Below, one piece after another: positions 9,043 through 16,889 of a DNA stretch of 64,000 nt. Every line of letters starts with the position of its first letter. Position 1 is the first letter of the stretch. Both the position numbers and the translations under genes were made by a program. The DNA comes from Syntrophotalea acetylenica (GTDB lineage: Bacteria; Desulfobacterota; Desulfuromonadia; Desulfuromonadales; Syntrophotaleaceae): assembly GCF_001888165.1 (NCBI RefSeq), contig NZ_CP015455.1, positions 1,358,001-1,422,000 of the forward strand. The letters run 5' to 3'. The notes beneath the pieces are model-generated. The model was not told where the DNA came from. It made no database searches and worked only from the letters and a program-made list of their open reading frames with translations.

Positions 9043-10725
9043 GTGTCTATCCGGAAAGTCATAAGCTGTTGTAATTACGAACAAAATACACGTTTTTGTA
9101 CTTGAATTCTTGAGCGTGGCATGACAATATAACCCTCTAACCTATTGAATTTATTCGACTTCAATACGGTCAGGAGGGCTCGTGAGGCGAAAAATCAATC
9201 GACAAATGTCCATCTTCGAACTCATGCATACCAGCGCCATCGCCAAAGAGCTGCGCCGCATTTCGCAGACTCTGGATCACACGCCGGATATTCTCGATGC
9301 CGTTCACCGCGATCTGCTTCAGGGTCGGCGCGAGGATACCGGGCGCTGCGGACTGACGGCTGACCAGGTGCTGCGCTGCGCCGTTCTCAAACAGTATCGC
9401 GAGCTGACCTATGAGGAACTGGCCTTCTACCTGGAAGATTCCGTCGCCTTCCGCTCTTTTGCTCGCCTTGAGATGGGCGTTTATCCCCGCAAGTCGATCC
9501 TCCAGGACAGTATCAAGAGCTTGACGGAGTCAACCTGGGAGGCCTTGCACCACCTGATCCTCGGCTACGCCGCCGGGACGAGAATCGAGACGGGCAAGAA
9601 GGTGCGCATCGACTCCACCGCCATTGAGACCAACATCCATCATCCCACCGACTCCTCGCTGCTGTGGGACGGTATTCGGATCATGACCCGTTGGATGGTC
9701 GAGGGCCATCAGCTCAGGCCTCGTCCGGATTACCCATTTTCCGATCATCGCCGGGTAGCCAAAAAGCGCGCCCTAACCATCCTCAATGCCCGCAAGCAGG
9801 AAACCCGCGTGGCCGCTTACCGCGACCTGGTGGAGGTAGCCCGCAAGGTCTGCGGCTATGCCCGGGAGGCGATCCCCGTTCTGGGCGCCTACCAGGGCGA
9901 CAGCTTCCAAGACGGCTGCACCGCGCACCTTCTGGCACAGCAGCTGGAGCGCGCCCTGCGCATTCTCGAAAAGGTCATCGACCAGACCAAGCGGCGTGTT
10001 TTTCGCGACGAAAAGGTTCCGGCTTCGGAGAAAATCATCTCCTTTTTCGAGAGCCACAGCGACATCATCGTCAAGTCGCGCCGCGAAACCGAGTACGGTC
10101 ACAAGGTCTTTTTTACCGGTGGCGCCTCCAATCTGATTCTGGACTGCGTGATTGCCCGCGGCAATCCCGCCGACAGCGATCAATACATCGACATGCTGGA
10201 GCGCCATCAGCAACGTTTCGGCACCATGCCGCGCCAGGCCAGCGCCGATGGGGGCTTTGCCTCCAAGGACAATCTGTCGTTTGCCAAAGAGCATCAGGTC
10301 AAGGATGCCGTCTTCTCCAAGCGGCGCGGCCTTGGGGTGCTCGACATGGCCAAGAGCCATTGGGTCTACAAGCGCCTGAAGCACTTTCGCGCCGGGATCG
10401 AGGCCAATATTTCCGCCCTGAAACGGCGCTTTGGCCTGACCCGCTGTACCTGGAGCGGATGGCGCGGATTCAGGCGCTATGTCTGGAGCAATGTCGTCTC
10501 GTAGAACCTGCTGGTTCTGGCACGCATCGAACTGGCCCAGGGCTAACGCGACAAAAAAGGCTGTAAAACTCGCCCCCGACAGGAATCGTGCGTCCTTATG
10601 CCGCACTTTTTGGATAAATCGGGGGCGCTATGAGACTCAACAATTTCGAAACCCTGCGGATCTGGCATTTGTCTTGCCGCCAGAGTGGCCACGCCTGACA
10701 AAAACCGGGGTTTCCGGATGGACAC
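9043..10725 (+). mobile_element. ISNCY-like insertion sequence
   Basis: Terminal inverted repeats gtgtctatccggaaa and, inward, gtgtccatccggaaa bound the element. A direct repeat taggta flanks it (9037-9042 and 10726-10731), matching a 6-bp (possibly 7-bp) target duplication. It carries one transposase gene and is much GC-richer than its surroundings, so it is a recent arrival. It sits inside an older IS3 element. Confidence 0.85.
9182..10504 (+). CDS. ISNCY-like DDE transposase, premature amber near C-terminus
   Basis: This 440-residue transposase begins MRRKINRQMSIFELMHTSAI and contains VLRCAVLKQYRELTYEELAF and VRIDSTAIETNIHHP (probable first Asp), then QASADGGFASKDN (second Asp) and HFRAGIEANISALKRRFG (likely Glu). 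This is the pattern of the transposase group usually filed under ISNCY. A TAG at 10502 replaces what in relatives is a Tyr codon; the same frame continues NLLVLARIELAQG to a TAA at 10546. The protein therefore lacks its last 14 residues, and activity may or may not survive. The catalytic residue assignment is from memory of the family. Confidence 0.8.
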   Translation: MRRKINRQMSIFELMHTSAIAKELRRISQTLDHTPDILDAVHRDLLQGRREDTGRCGLTADQVLRCAVLKQYRELTYEELAFYLEDSVAFRSFARLEMGVYPRKSILQDSIKSLTESTWEALHHLILGYAAGTRIETGKKVRIDSTAIETNIHHPTDSSLLWDGIRIMTRWMVEGHQLRPRPDYPFSDHRRVAKKRALTILNARKQETRVAAYRDLVEVARKVCGYAREAIPVLGAYQGDSFQDGCTAHLLAQQLERALRILEKVIDQTKRRVFRDEKVPASEKIISFFESHSDIIVKSRRETEYGHKVFFTGGASNLILDCVIARGNPADSDQYIDMLERHQQRFGTMPRQASADGGFASKDNLSFAKEHQVKDAVFSKRRGLGVLDMAKSHWVYKRLKHFRAGIEANISALKRRFGLTRCTWSGWRGFRRYVWSNVVS

Positions 10726-11031
10726 TAGGTAGGTAACTGCTTCGCGTTTCTCCGGCGAACTTAAAACTTTTTTTCGAACAGGTCTTTCATGGCTTGGTTT
10801 CCAAGGGCTATATTAGCGTACATACGTTTTAGCTGAGAGAGTTCATGCTCCATCTCTTTCAGACGTTTTAAATGAGATGCATTCATGCCGCTGTACTTCG
10901 ACCTCCAGTTGTAATAGGTGCATCAGAGATCCATACTTGCGGCAGATCTCATTGATCTGAATCCCGGCATCGGCCTCTTTGAGAATTGCAACAATCTGTA
11001 TTTAGGTAAAACGTGACTTTTTTATCAGAGC
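10726..11031 (-). pseudogene. IS3 OrfA remnant
   Basis: On the minus strand the frame gives KKSRFT, stop, IQIVAILKEADAGIQINEIC, RKYG, then frameshifted pieces ending in KKVLSSPEKREAVTYL. This is the OrfA (helix-turn-helix subunit) of the IS3 element whose OrfB lies at 8220-9042. The start codon has become ATA and an early stop is present, so the gene is dead. Confidence 0.75.
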
Positions 11032-11140
11032 CTCCTTGTTGCATTGTGCCAGAAAACTCTACTTTTACTATGTCCATCATTTAGGTAAACTTCCGACTAG
11101 ATTGTTGAACATTTCCAGATGCTTTATAGAAAGATCCCTC

Positions 11141-12424
11141 ATGTTGGTTAAACATATTATTCCTTCATTGTCTGCCTCAAGTGGAGGGCCTGCTAGGAGT
11201 GTCCCTTTACTTTGTGTTGCGCTTGCTGAATATGCGAATATTGATATTTTAACTGTTTTTAGTTCTGATGAAGTGGTTATTCCAGACTCTGTTTCAGTTC
11301 ATTCCTTTCTTGGGTCTTATTCAAGATTGCCAATTGGTTGTTCTATTGCCTTACGTGAACATTTGATGAGAATCAATTTTGATGTTATCAATGCTCATGG
11401 TTTATGGCTTATGTCAACGCATTATGCTGTAAAATCAGCCAGTAAGCTCAACAAGCCGATTGTGATTTCGCCAAGGGGTATGTTAGAACCCGGGGCGCTT
11501 CAGTTTTCACGGTGGAAGAAGCAATTGGCAGGATGGTTGTGGCAGAACCGTGATTTGCAACGATCAACATGTATCCATGTGACTTCACCGATGGAAGCTG
11601 ATAATTGTCGGAAATATGGGCTGAAAAATCCAATCGCTGTTGTCCCCAACGGTATTGATTTGGATGAATATTCGTTGAAGGGGAGTTTATTTCCGAAAGA
11701 TGGCAGGGAAGCAGGTAAAGAGTCTGTATTAACCAGTTTGAAAACTTCAACAATTCAGAAGCGCAAGTTACTTTTCCTAAGTCGCATCCATCCGAAAAAA
11801 GGGCTGACATATCTTTTAGAAGCCTGGGCACAGTTGAAGCCGTTTCATGATGAATGGCAGTTAGTTATTGCTGGGAATGATGATGGAGGGCATGAAGCCG
11901 CGTTGAAACGCCTTGCTTCAAAACTCAAACTCAGGTGGATAGAGAGCTTTAATCAGAGCACAGATAACAGGAATTTTACATCAAAAAATAACACTCTGGA
12001 GTCAGACATTAACGTCGAAGAAGCGTTAATCGTCTTTGCTGGACCGCTATTTGGTGATGAAAAGGTGAAGGCATATCAAGATGCAGATCTTTTTGTTTTG
12101 CCAACGCTAAGTGAAAACTTTGGGATGGTTGTGCCAGAGGCGTTAGCTTGTGGAACACCGGTCATTACAACCAAAGGCGCTCCTTGGCATGAGTTGACTG
12201 AGACTGAATCTGGGTGGTGGATTGAAGTTGGTACAGAGCCGCTAAGAGCGTGTCTGCACGAAGCGTTAGCAAAATCTACGGTTGAGTTGAATGAAATGGG
12301 GCTTCGTGGGCGAAAACTAGTAGAGGATAACTATTCCATTGCTTCAGTAGCTAAGCAGATGATGCAGGTGTATGAGTGGTGTCTTACCCAAAAAAATCCC
12401 CCTAAGTATATGAGTTTTTTCTGA
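11141..12424 (+). CDS. GT4-family glycosyltransferase
   Basis: This GT-B glycosyltransferase has about 427 residues. The ATG at 11141 (MLVKHIIPSLSASSGGPARS) fits the family start better than the upstream ATG at 11036, which would add 35 unrelated residues. The donor domain shows RKLLFLSRIHPKKGLTYLLE, the helix with QDADLFVLPTLSENFGMVVP and EALACGTPVITTKGAPW. It probably transfers a hexose in glycan assembly. Between about residues 265 and 295 (NQSTDNRNFTSKNNTLESD) there is an unusually long polar loop, absent from most relatives as far as I recall. It follows the split IS3 element directly. Confidence 0.85.
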   Translation: MLVKHIIPSLSASSGGPARSVPLLCVALAEYANIDILTVFSSDEVVIPDSVSVHSFLGSYSRLPIGCSIALREHLMRINFDVINAHGLWLMSTHYAVKSASKLNKPIVISPRGMLEPGALQFSRWKKQLAGWLWQNRDLQRSTCIHVTSPMEADNCRKYGLKNPIAVVPNGIDLDEYSLKGSLFPKDGREAGKESVLTSLKTSTIQKRKLLFLSRIHPKKGLTYLLEAWAQLKPFHDEWQLVIAGNDDGGHEAALKRLASKLKLRWIESFNQSTDNRNFTSKNNTLESDINVEEALIVFAGPLFGDEKVKAYQDADLFVLPTLSENFGMVVPEALACGTPVITTKGAPWHELTETESGWWIEVGTEPLRACLHEALAKSTVELNEMGLRGRKLVEDNYSIASVAKQMMQVYEWCLTQKNPPKYMSFF

Positions 12425-12594
12425 GTTTAAAAAAATCTCTGAGATGTGGTTTGCGGATGTAGGTGTTAGGCCCCGCATTATTGCTGACCTGTTTGTTGAA
12501 TAGTTCACCTGGCCAAACATTGCTGCCCAAATAAATGCCAACTATCATTGTGGACTGGTCGGTGGGCAGGCCTTGATTGCGTAAGGTTTGACTG
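12425..12594. other. Short intergenic stretch
   Basis: No gene or repeat is supported here. A weak open frame exists on the minus strand but resembles nothing known and overlaps the start of the next gene. Base composition shifts here from the AT-rich island to a more GC-balanced region. Confidence 0.4.
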
Positions 12595-13154
12595 ATGGAA
12601 AATTCTACACTCGATATCAAAGCTAACCGCAAGGCAGTCAAATACTCGCGACCTGAAATTATCCGCAGGGTTCTTTGGGGGGGGGCAAACCTCTATTTTC
12701 TTATAGCCCGCGCCCGTTATTTGCGTGGAGGGCTTTTCTGCTAAGACTGTTTGGGGCTAAAGTTGGGCGGAATGTTCACATCTATAATTCAGCCAACATA
12801 TATTTCCCATGGAATCTGGAAATTGGTGACCACTCTGCAATAGGTGAGAATGCCTATATCTACAACCTGGGACACGTAATCATTGGCAATAAAACAACCA
12901 TTTCACAGCGGGCTCACCTGTGTGCGGGTACCCATGATTTTTCCGACCCAGCCTTACCATTACTAAAGCCGCCGATTGTTATTGACCATCAAGCGTGGAT
13001 CTGTGCGGATGCTTTTGTCGGGCCAGGAGTCAAAGTCGGCGAAGGAGCCATTGTTGGTGCCCGAGCTGTCGTGACCAGGGATGTCGACCCCTGGGTTATC
13101 GTCGCTGGAAATCCTGCAGTATTTATCAAACGCCGCGAAATGAAAGAAGAATGA
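12595..13154 (+). pseudogene. WcaF-like acetyltransferase with a single frameshift
   Basis: From ATG 12595 the frame reads MENSTLDIKANRKAVKYSRP and IIRRVLWGGANLYF. The rest (SYSPRPLFAWRAFLLRLFGA, KVGRNVHIYNSA, then hexapeptide repeats to VAGNPAVFIKRR) is in another frame. The join lies between a G9 run at 12677-12685 and a T-run near 12697. Together they make a colanic-acid-type WcaF O-acetyltransferase of about 185 residues. A shortened protein from ATG 12675 would keep the catalytic beta-helix. The stop overlaps the next start (ATGA), so it is in an operon with the GT2 genes. The indel may be real or a homopolymer error. Confidence 0.75.
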
Positions 13155-13987
13155 CAATACCTGTCTCCGTACTTATTCTGACCCTGGATGAAGAGATCAA
13201 CCTGCCTCGTTGCCTGGCCTCCCTGCAATGGTGCGATGATGTTGTCGTCCTTGATTCCGGTAGCCAGGATGCCACGCAAAACATCGCAACCGAGTGGGGC
13301 GCGCGAATGGTTGAACGCCCCTTTGATAATTATGCCAGACAGCGTAACTTCGGTCTGGAAAAGATCCCTTACAAACATCCTTGGGTTCTTATGGTTGACG
13401 CCGATGAAGAGGTGCCATCTGAACTTGTCGAAGAAATGAATAAGACGATTGCTGGATGCTGCGAAAAAACGACCCTCTACCGTATGCGACGGAAAGATTT
13501 TTTTCTTGGCCGTTGGATCAAGCGCAGCAGCGGATACCCTACATGGTTCGGGCGCCTCATAAAAGTCGGGCATGTTAGGGTCGAGCGGGCTATCAACGAG
13601 GAATATAATACCGATGGGTATATCGGCTTTCTTCAGGGACATCTCCATCACTATCCTTTTAACAAGGGGTTTTCTGCCTGGCTTGAAAAGCACAATCGTT
13701 ATTCAACGATGGAGGCCGACCTGATGGTGAAAGGGGGGATCGATACCCCTGCCTTGTCTGACCTTTTTGGTAGCGACCCTGCTAATCGTAGACGCGCAAT
13801 TAAATCCCTTGTCTATCGCATGCCGTTCAGGCCTCTTCTGATGTTTGTTGCCTTGTATGTCTTTCGTGGCGGTTTTCTGGATGGGAGGGCTGGATTGAGC
13901 TTTTGTTTGCTTCGGTCCTTTTATGAATTTATGATCAACTGTAAGGCGCAAGAGGTCCATTTGCGTCAGAATGATATGCCACTTTAA
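13151..13987 (+). CDS. GT2-family glycosyltransferase (WaaE/KdtX-like)
   Basis: This 278-residue GT-A enzyme has the N-terminal nucleotide-binding strand VSVLILTLDEEINLPRCLAS, then VVVLDSGSQDAT, ARQRNFGLEKI and a metal-binding DXD in VLMVDADEEVP. The order matches lipopolysaccharide-core WaaE-type transferases. The C-terminus has hydrophobic stretches near PFRPLLMFVALYVF, suggesting membrane association. It starts with ATGA overlap to the acetyltransferase and ends 2 bp before the next GT2, so the three are co-translated. The sugar donor is not readable. Confidence 0.85.
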   Translation: MTIPVSVLILTLDEEINLPRCLASLQWCDDVVVLDSGSQDATQNIATEWGARMVERPFDNYARQRNFGLEKIPYKHPWVLMVDADEEVPSELVEEMNKTIAGCCEKTTLYRMRRKDFFLGRWIKRSSGYPTWFGRLIKVGHVRVERAINEEYNTDGYIGFLQGHLHHYPFNKGFSAWLEKHNRYSTMEADLMVKGGIDTPALSDLFGSDPANRRRAIKSLVYRMPFRPLLMFVALYVFRGGFLDGRAGLSFCLLRSFYEFMINCKAQEVHLRQNDMPL

Positions 13988-13989
13988 TT

Positions 13990-14829
13990 ATGTCGCTGAT
14001 TTCTATAGTTACCGGTACCTACAATGCTGCTTCAACCTTACGTGGCAATCTGGATTGTCTGAACAACCAGTCCCTTCAGCCCGAGCATATCCTTGTTGAT
14101 GGCTGTTCCACTGATGGCACCCTTGATATCTTAAAAAAGGACTCTTCCCCTAAAAGGCGCTATATCTCCGAACCCGACAAAGGCATTTATGACGCCATGA
14201 ACAAGGGGATTTGCCTCGCTACCGGTGATGTGATTGGCATTCTTAACGCCGATGATTTTTACGCCGGGCCCAGTGTCCTGTCCAAAGTAGCCAAGGCCTT
14301 CGAAGACCCCGAAGTGGATGCGTGTTATGGGGATCTGGTTTATGTCAGAGAGACCCAAGTGATTAGTGACTCGTTATTAGTGATTGGTGAGACATCTTTA
14401 AAGAAAAAATCACCAATCACTGATCACCAATCACCGGCTTTCAAGATTCTCCGCTACTGGAAATCCGGCTCTTTCTCCCCCGAAAAGTTCAAATGGGGCT
14501 GGATGCCACCGCACCCGACGTTCTTTGTCCGCCGCTCTGTTTATGAACGTTTCGGCTTGTTCAATCTCGATCTCGGTTCTGCTGCCGATTATGAGCTGAT
14601 GCTTCGCTTCCTTCTCAGGCACCGCATCAATGTTAAATATATTCCCGAAGTCCTTGTTTATATGCGTGTAGGTGGTGCCAGCAACGAATCCATCAAAGCT
14701 CGCATCAAGGCCAACCGCAACGATCGTAAGGCCTGGGAGGTAAATGGCCTCAAGCCCTATCCGTGGACGCTTTGGATGAAACCTCTCAGGAAAATTCCGC
14801 AGTATTTTTTGAGGCCACCAAAGGCGTAA
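13990..14829 (+). CDS. GT2-family glycosyltransferase carrying an in-frame heptamer insertion
   Basis: This 279-residue GT-A enzyme shows SIVTGTYNAASTLRGNLDCL, VDGCSTDGTLD, EPDKGIYDAMNKGI and the metal site LNADDFYAG. The conserved acceptor region WGWMPPHPTFFVRRSVYERF follows. Between YGDLVYVRE and FKILRYWKSGSFSPEKFKWG lie about 25 extra residues (TQVISDSLLVIGETSLKKKS...) encoded by a heptamer palindrome like those between the genes here. The reading frame is kept. Relatives pass directly from VYV to RYWKSG as far as I recall. The loop is probably surface-exposed, and function may be retained. Confidence 0.85.
   Translation: MSLISIVTGTYNAASTLRGNLDCLNNQSLQPEHILVDGCSTDGTLDILKKDSSPKRRYISEPDKGIYDAMNKGICLATGDVIGILNADDFYAGPSVLSKVAKAFEDPEVDACYGDLVYVRETQVISDSLLVIGETSLKKKSPITDHQSPAFKILRYWKSGSFSPEKFKWGWMPPHPTFFVRRSVYERFGLFNLDLGSAADYELMLRFLLRHRINVKYIPEVLVYMRVGGASNESIKARIKANRNDRKAWEVNGLKPYPWTLWMKPLRKIPQYFLRPPKA
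14358..14440. repeat. Heptamer palindrome inside a GT2 gene
   Basis: Arm one is a run of related 7-mers: gtgatta, gtgactc, gttatta, gtgattg, gtgagac. Arm two is caccaat, cactgat, caccaat, cacc. The segments gtgattggtga and tcaccaatcac are perfect 11-bp complements, so a long hairpin can form. The same 7-mers occur between genes at 14830-15420 and 22475-23152. Its boundaries are approximate. Confidence 0.85.
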
Positions 14830-14928
14830 TTGGTGATCTGTGATTGGTGATTTGTTTTCTGATTTTGGACCAAAAAACCAATTTGTGTAATGAGTCGTGT
14901 CAGTCACTCGTTTCTCAAGGGAGGGGGA
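14830..14928. repeat. Heptamer array left of the first four-helix-bundle gene
   Basis: Period-7 units ttggtga, tctgtga, ttggtga, tttg follow the GT2 stop. A looser opposite arm (gtgtcagtcactcg) lies before the strong ribosome-binding site aagggaggggg of the next gene. Confidence 0.75.
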
Positions 14929-15294
14929 ATGAGAAATCACAAGGACCTGGAGGTTTGGAAAAAAGCCATAGAACTCGCTACTGACTGTTATCGGGTAACA
15001 AATGGTTTTCCCATTGACGAGAAATACGGCCTGACTTCGCAAATGCGTCGAGCGGCTGTTTCCATCGCATCCAATATCGCCGAAGGGGCTGCGCGAACCA
15101 GTCAGAAAGAATTCCTGCAGTTTCTATCCTTCGCCGCAGGGTCGGCAAGTGAACTGAACACCCAGATCCTTATCTCAAGGCGGATAGGAATCGGCGATGC
15201 TGCAGATCTGGACGATTTGGAAGAGAAAACAAATCTGGCTTCAAGAATGCTTCAGGGCCTTATTAGATCAATCAGGAACAAAACCTGTGATTAG
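14929..15294 (+). CDS. Four-helix-bundle protein (S23/TIGR02436-like)
   Basis: This 121-residue, all-helical protein begins MRNHKDLEVWKKAIELATDC and carries the family signature YGLTSQMRRAAVSIASNIAE followed by GAAR. It belongs to the S23 ribosomal intervening-sequence / four-helix-bundle family, whose distant relatives include the Avd accessory protein of diversity-generating retroelements. The cellular function of the family is not established. ATG 14929 is preceded by gggaggggga. It interrupts the glycan operon, is flanked on both sides by heptamer palindromes, and has a paralogue at 22668 on the other strand in the same setting. No reverse transcriptase is seen nearby. Confidence 0.85.
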   Translation: MRNHKDLEVWKKAIELATDCYRVTNGFPIDEKYGLTSQMRRAAVSIASNIAEGAARTSQKEFLQFLSFAAGSASELNTQILISRRIGIGDAADLDDLEEKTNLASRMLQGLIRSIRNKTCD

Positions 15295-15420
15295 TTGTTG
15301 GTAATTTGTTGTTTGTTCCGAATAACTAATTACCAATCACGTATGACTGTTTTTTAAAAAAAGGAGGTAAGTGATTAAAGATTGGCACCAATTACTACTC
15401 ACCAGTCACTAATCACGAAT
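15287..15420. repeat. Heptamer arrays between the four-helix-bundle gene and gmd
   Basis: The first palindrome has gtgatta, gttgttg, gtaattt, gttgttt and the return arm aactaattaccaatcac. The second runs gtgattaaagattgg ... caattac, tactcac, cagtcac, taatcac. They lie between an ideal Shine-Dalgarno (15361) and the gmd ATG. A T8/A8 stretch (tttttaaaaaaagg) at about 15350 separates the two. Confidence 0.8.
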
Positions 15421-15425
15421 TCACC
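15361..15425 (+). promoter_or_regulatory. gmd Shine-Dalgarno separated from its ATG by a hairpin
   Basis: The ideal SD aaggagg (15361-15367) is 58 nt from the gmd ATG at 15426, too far for normal initiation. The intervening heptamer element starts gtgatta (15371-15377) and ends taatcac (15410-15416), which are complementary. If that stem forms, SD and ATG come within about 10-12 nt. Alternatively a 13-codon frame starting GTG 15371 and ending at 15412 could couple translation to gmd. Confidence 0.55.
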
Positions 15426-16604
15426 ATGAAAAAAACCGCACTCATCACCGGCATCACCGGCCAGGACGGCGCCTATCTCGCCGAATTCCTGCTTAAAAAA
15501 GGCTACATCGTCCACGGCATCAAGCGCCGCACGTCGCTGTTCAATACCGATCGCATCGATCACCTCTACCAGGATCCGCACATCGAGAACCGCAATTTCA
15601 TCCTCCACTACGGCGATCTCACCGACTCCACCAACTTGATTCGCATCATCCAGTTGGTACAGCCCGACGAAATTTATAACTTGGCGGCCATGTCTCACGT
15701 GGCGGTCTCCTTCGAGACCCCGGAGTATACCGCCAATGCCGACGGCATCGGAACGCTGCGAATTTTGGAAGCGATTCGTATCCTGGGACTGGAGAAAAAG
15801 ACCCGCTTTTACCAGGCCTCCACCAGCGAGCTCTACGGTTTGGTGCAGGAGACCCCCCAGAAGGAGACGACTCCTTTCTACCCCCGCTCCCCTTATGCTG
15901 TCGCCAAGCTCTACGGTTACTGGATCACCGTCAACTATCGCGAGGCGTACGGCATCTACGCCTGTAACGGTATTCTCTTCAACCATGAATCGCCTTTACG
16001 GGGAGAGACCTTCGTCACCCGTAAGATCACCCGCGCCGTTGCTCGTATAGCCCTCGGTCTGCAGGATTGTCTCCATTTGGGCAACATGAACTCTCTGCGT
16101 GACTGGGGCCATGCCCGCGATTATGTGGAAATGCAGTGGCTGATGCTGCAGCAGGATAAGCCGGAAGACTACGTTATTGCTACTGGTGTTCAGTATTCCG
16201 TCCGTGATTTTGTCAATGCCGCTGCCAATGAACTTGGGATTACCCTGCGCTGGGAAGGCGAGGGGGTTGATGAAATCGGCATAGTGGAGAGCGTTAAGAG
16301 TGGGTCAGAACCGGGGAGGAGTAAGGAGTTAGGTGTTAGGTGTGAAGGCGATAACCCCTCACCCCTCACGTCTCACCCCTCACCCGGCGATATCATCGTC
16401 CGCGTCGATCCGCGCTACTTCCGTCCGACCGAGGTTGAAACCTTGCTTGGCGATCCGACCAAGGCCAAGGAAAAGCTCGGGTGGACACCGAGAACTTCTT
16501 TTGAGGAGTTGGTGGCCGAGATGGTACGGGGAGATTTCGAAGAAGCGCAGAAGGATGAACTTTGTCGGAGGCATGGGTTCAATACCTTCAATTACCACGA
16601 GTAA
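15426..16604 (+). CDS. gmd: GDP-mannose 4,6-dehydratase
   Basis: This 392-residue short-chain dehydrogenase converts GDP-mannose to GDP-4-keto-6-deoxymannose, the first step to GDP-L-fucose. It has the NADP-binding [15 protein letters not shown], a catalytic-region Thr/Ser in [11 protein letters not shown], YxxxK in [14 protein letters not shown], and the Gmd signatures [19 protein letters not shown] and [20 protein letters not shown]. It is longer than usual because a heptamer-type insertion encodes about 25 residues ([20 protein letters not shown]...) before [13 protein letters not shown]. Frame is kept and all core motifs are present. fcl, the next pathway enzyme, lies 2.8 kb downstream, beyond repeats and an IS. 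Confidence 0.95.
   Translation: MKKTALITGITGQDGAYLAEFLLKKGYIVHGIKRRTSLFNTDRIDHLYQDPHIENRNFILHYGDLTDSTNLIRIIQLVQPDEIYNLAAMSHVAVSFETPEYTANADGIGTLRILEAIRILGLEKKTRFYQASTSELYGLVQETPQKETTPFYPRSPYAVAKLYGYWITVNYREAYGIYACNGILFNHESPLRGETFVTRKITRAVARIALGLQDCLHLGNMNSLRDWGHARDYVEMQWLMLQQDKPEDYVIATGVQYSVRDFVNAAANELGITLRWEGEGVDEIGIVESVKSGSEPGRSKELGVRCEGDNPSPLTSHPSPGDIIVRVDPRYFRPTEVETLLGDPTKAKEKLGWTPRTSFEELVAEMVRGDFEEAQKDELCRRHGFNTFNYHE
16312..16386. repeat. Heptamer palindrome inside gmd
   Basis: Arm one contains taaggag, ttaggtg, ttaggtg, tgaaggc. Arm two contains aacccct, cacccct, cacgtct, cacccct, caccc. They are imperfectly complementary (ggtgtga / tcaccc types) and keep the 7-bp period. The 7-mer sequence differs from the gtgatta class, but the architecture is the same. 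Boundaries are approximate. Confidence 0.8.
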
Positions 16605-16880
16605 AGGCGATCTCTCGCCCGCTCCTTACAGTCGCTAGAGACGCAGAGTACGCAGAGAGATCATAAAATCTGGGTTTCTGGTTTAATCTCTGAGATCTCT
16701 GTGACTCGAGTGAGTAAAGCGAACGGGCGTGAGGCGATTTAAAAGGCGATCTCTCGCCCGCTCCTTACAGTCGCTAGAGGCGCAGAGTACGCAGAGAAAT
16801 CATAAAATCTGGGTTTCTGGTTTAATCTCTGAGATCTCTGTGACTCGAGTGAGCAAAGCGAACGGGCGTGAAGCGGGTTT
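16605..16880. repeat. B repeats, two near-identical tandem copies
   Basis: Each unit of about 135 bp runs from ctctcgcccgctccttacag through gacgcagagtacgcagagag to ctcgagtgagtaaagcgaac and gggcgtgag. The ends ctcgcccg / cgggcgtgag are inverted, as are the internal CGCAGAG and CTCTG tracts. The two copies differ at only a few positions. They directly precede the GxxExxY gene. Confidence 0.9.
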
Positions 16881-16889
16881 GGAGGGGGA

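Larger units (their letters stand above)
8220..11033 (-). mobile_element. Degenerate IS3-family element, split by another IS
   Basis: On the minus strand an IS3-type orfA (11031-10726) and orfB (9042-8220) are recognisable. They would be contiguous if the 9043-10725 insertion were removed: the orfA tail REAVTYL joins the orfB head IAKHQLSVQR as in intact relatives. Both parts carry stops and frameshifts, so the element was dead or decaying. It separates the wzy-like gene from the next glycosyltransferase. Confidence 0.8.

Noticed and set aside
9664-10566. 300-codon plus-strand frame overlapping the ISNCY-like transposase
   Set aside because: An alternative frame of the same GC-rich gene; Arg/Pro/Gly-rich without motifs.
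12402-12641. Minus-strand frame with GIYLGSNVWPGELFNKQVSN
   Set aside because: It overlaps the start of the acetyltransferase gene, has no family resemblance that I can name, and lacks a start site.
14929-15294. Diversity-generating retroelement (Avd-like protein)
   Set aside because: No reverse transcriptase, template repeat or variable repeat target was found near either four-helix-bundle gene.
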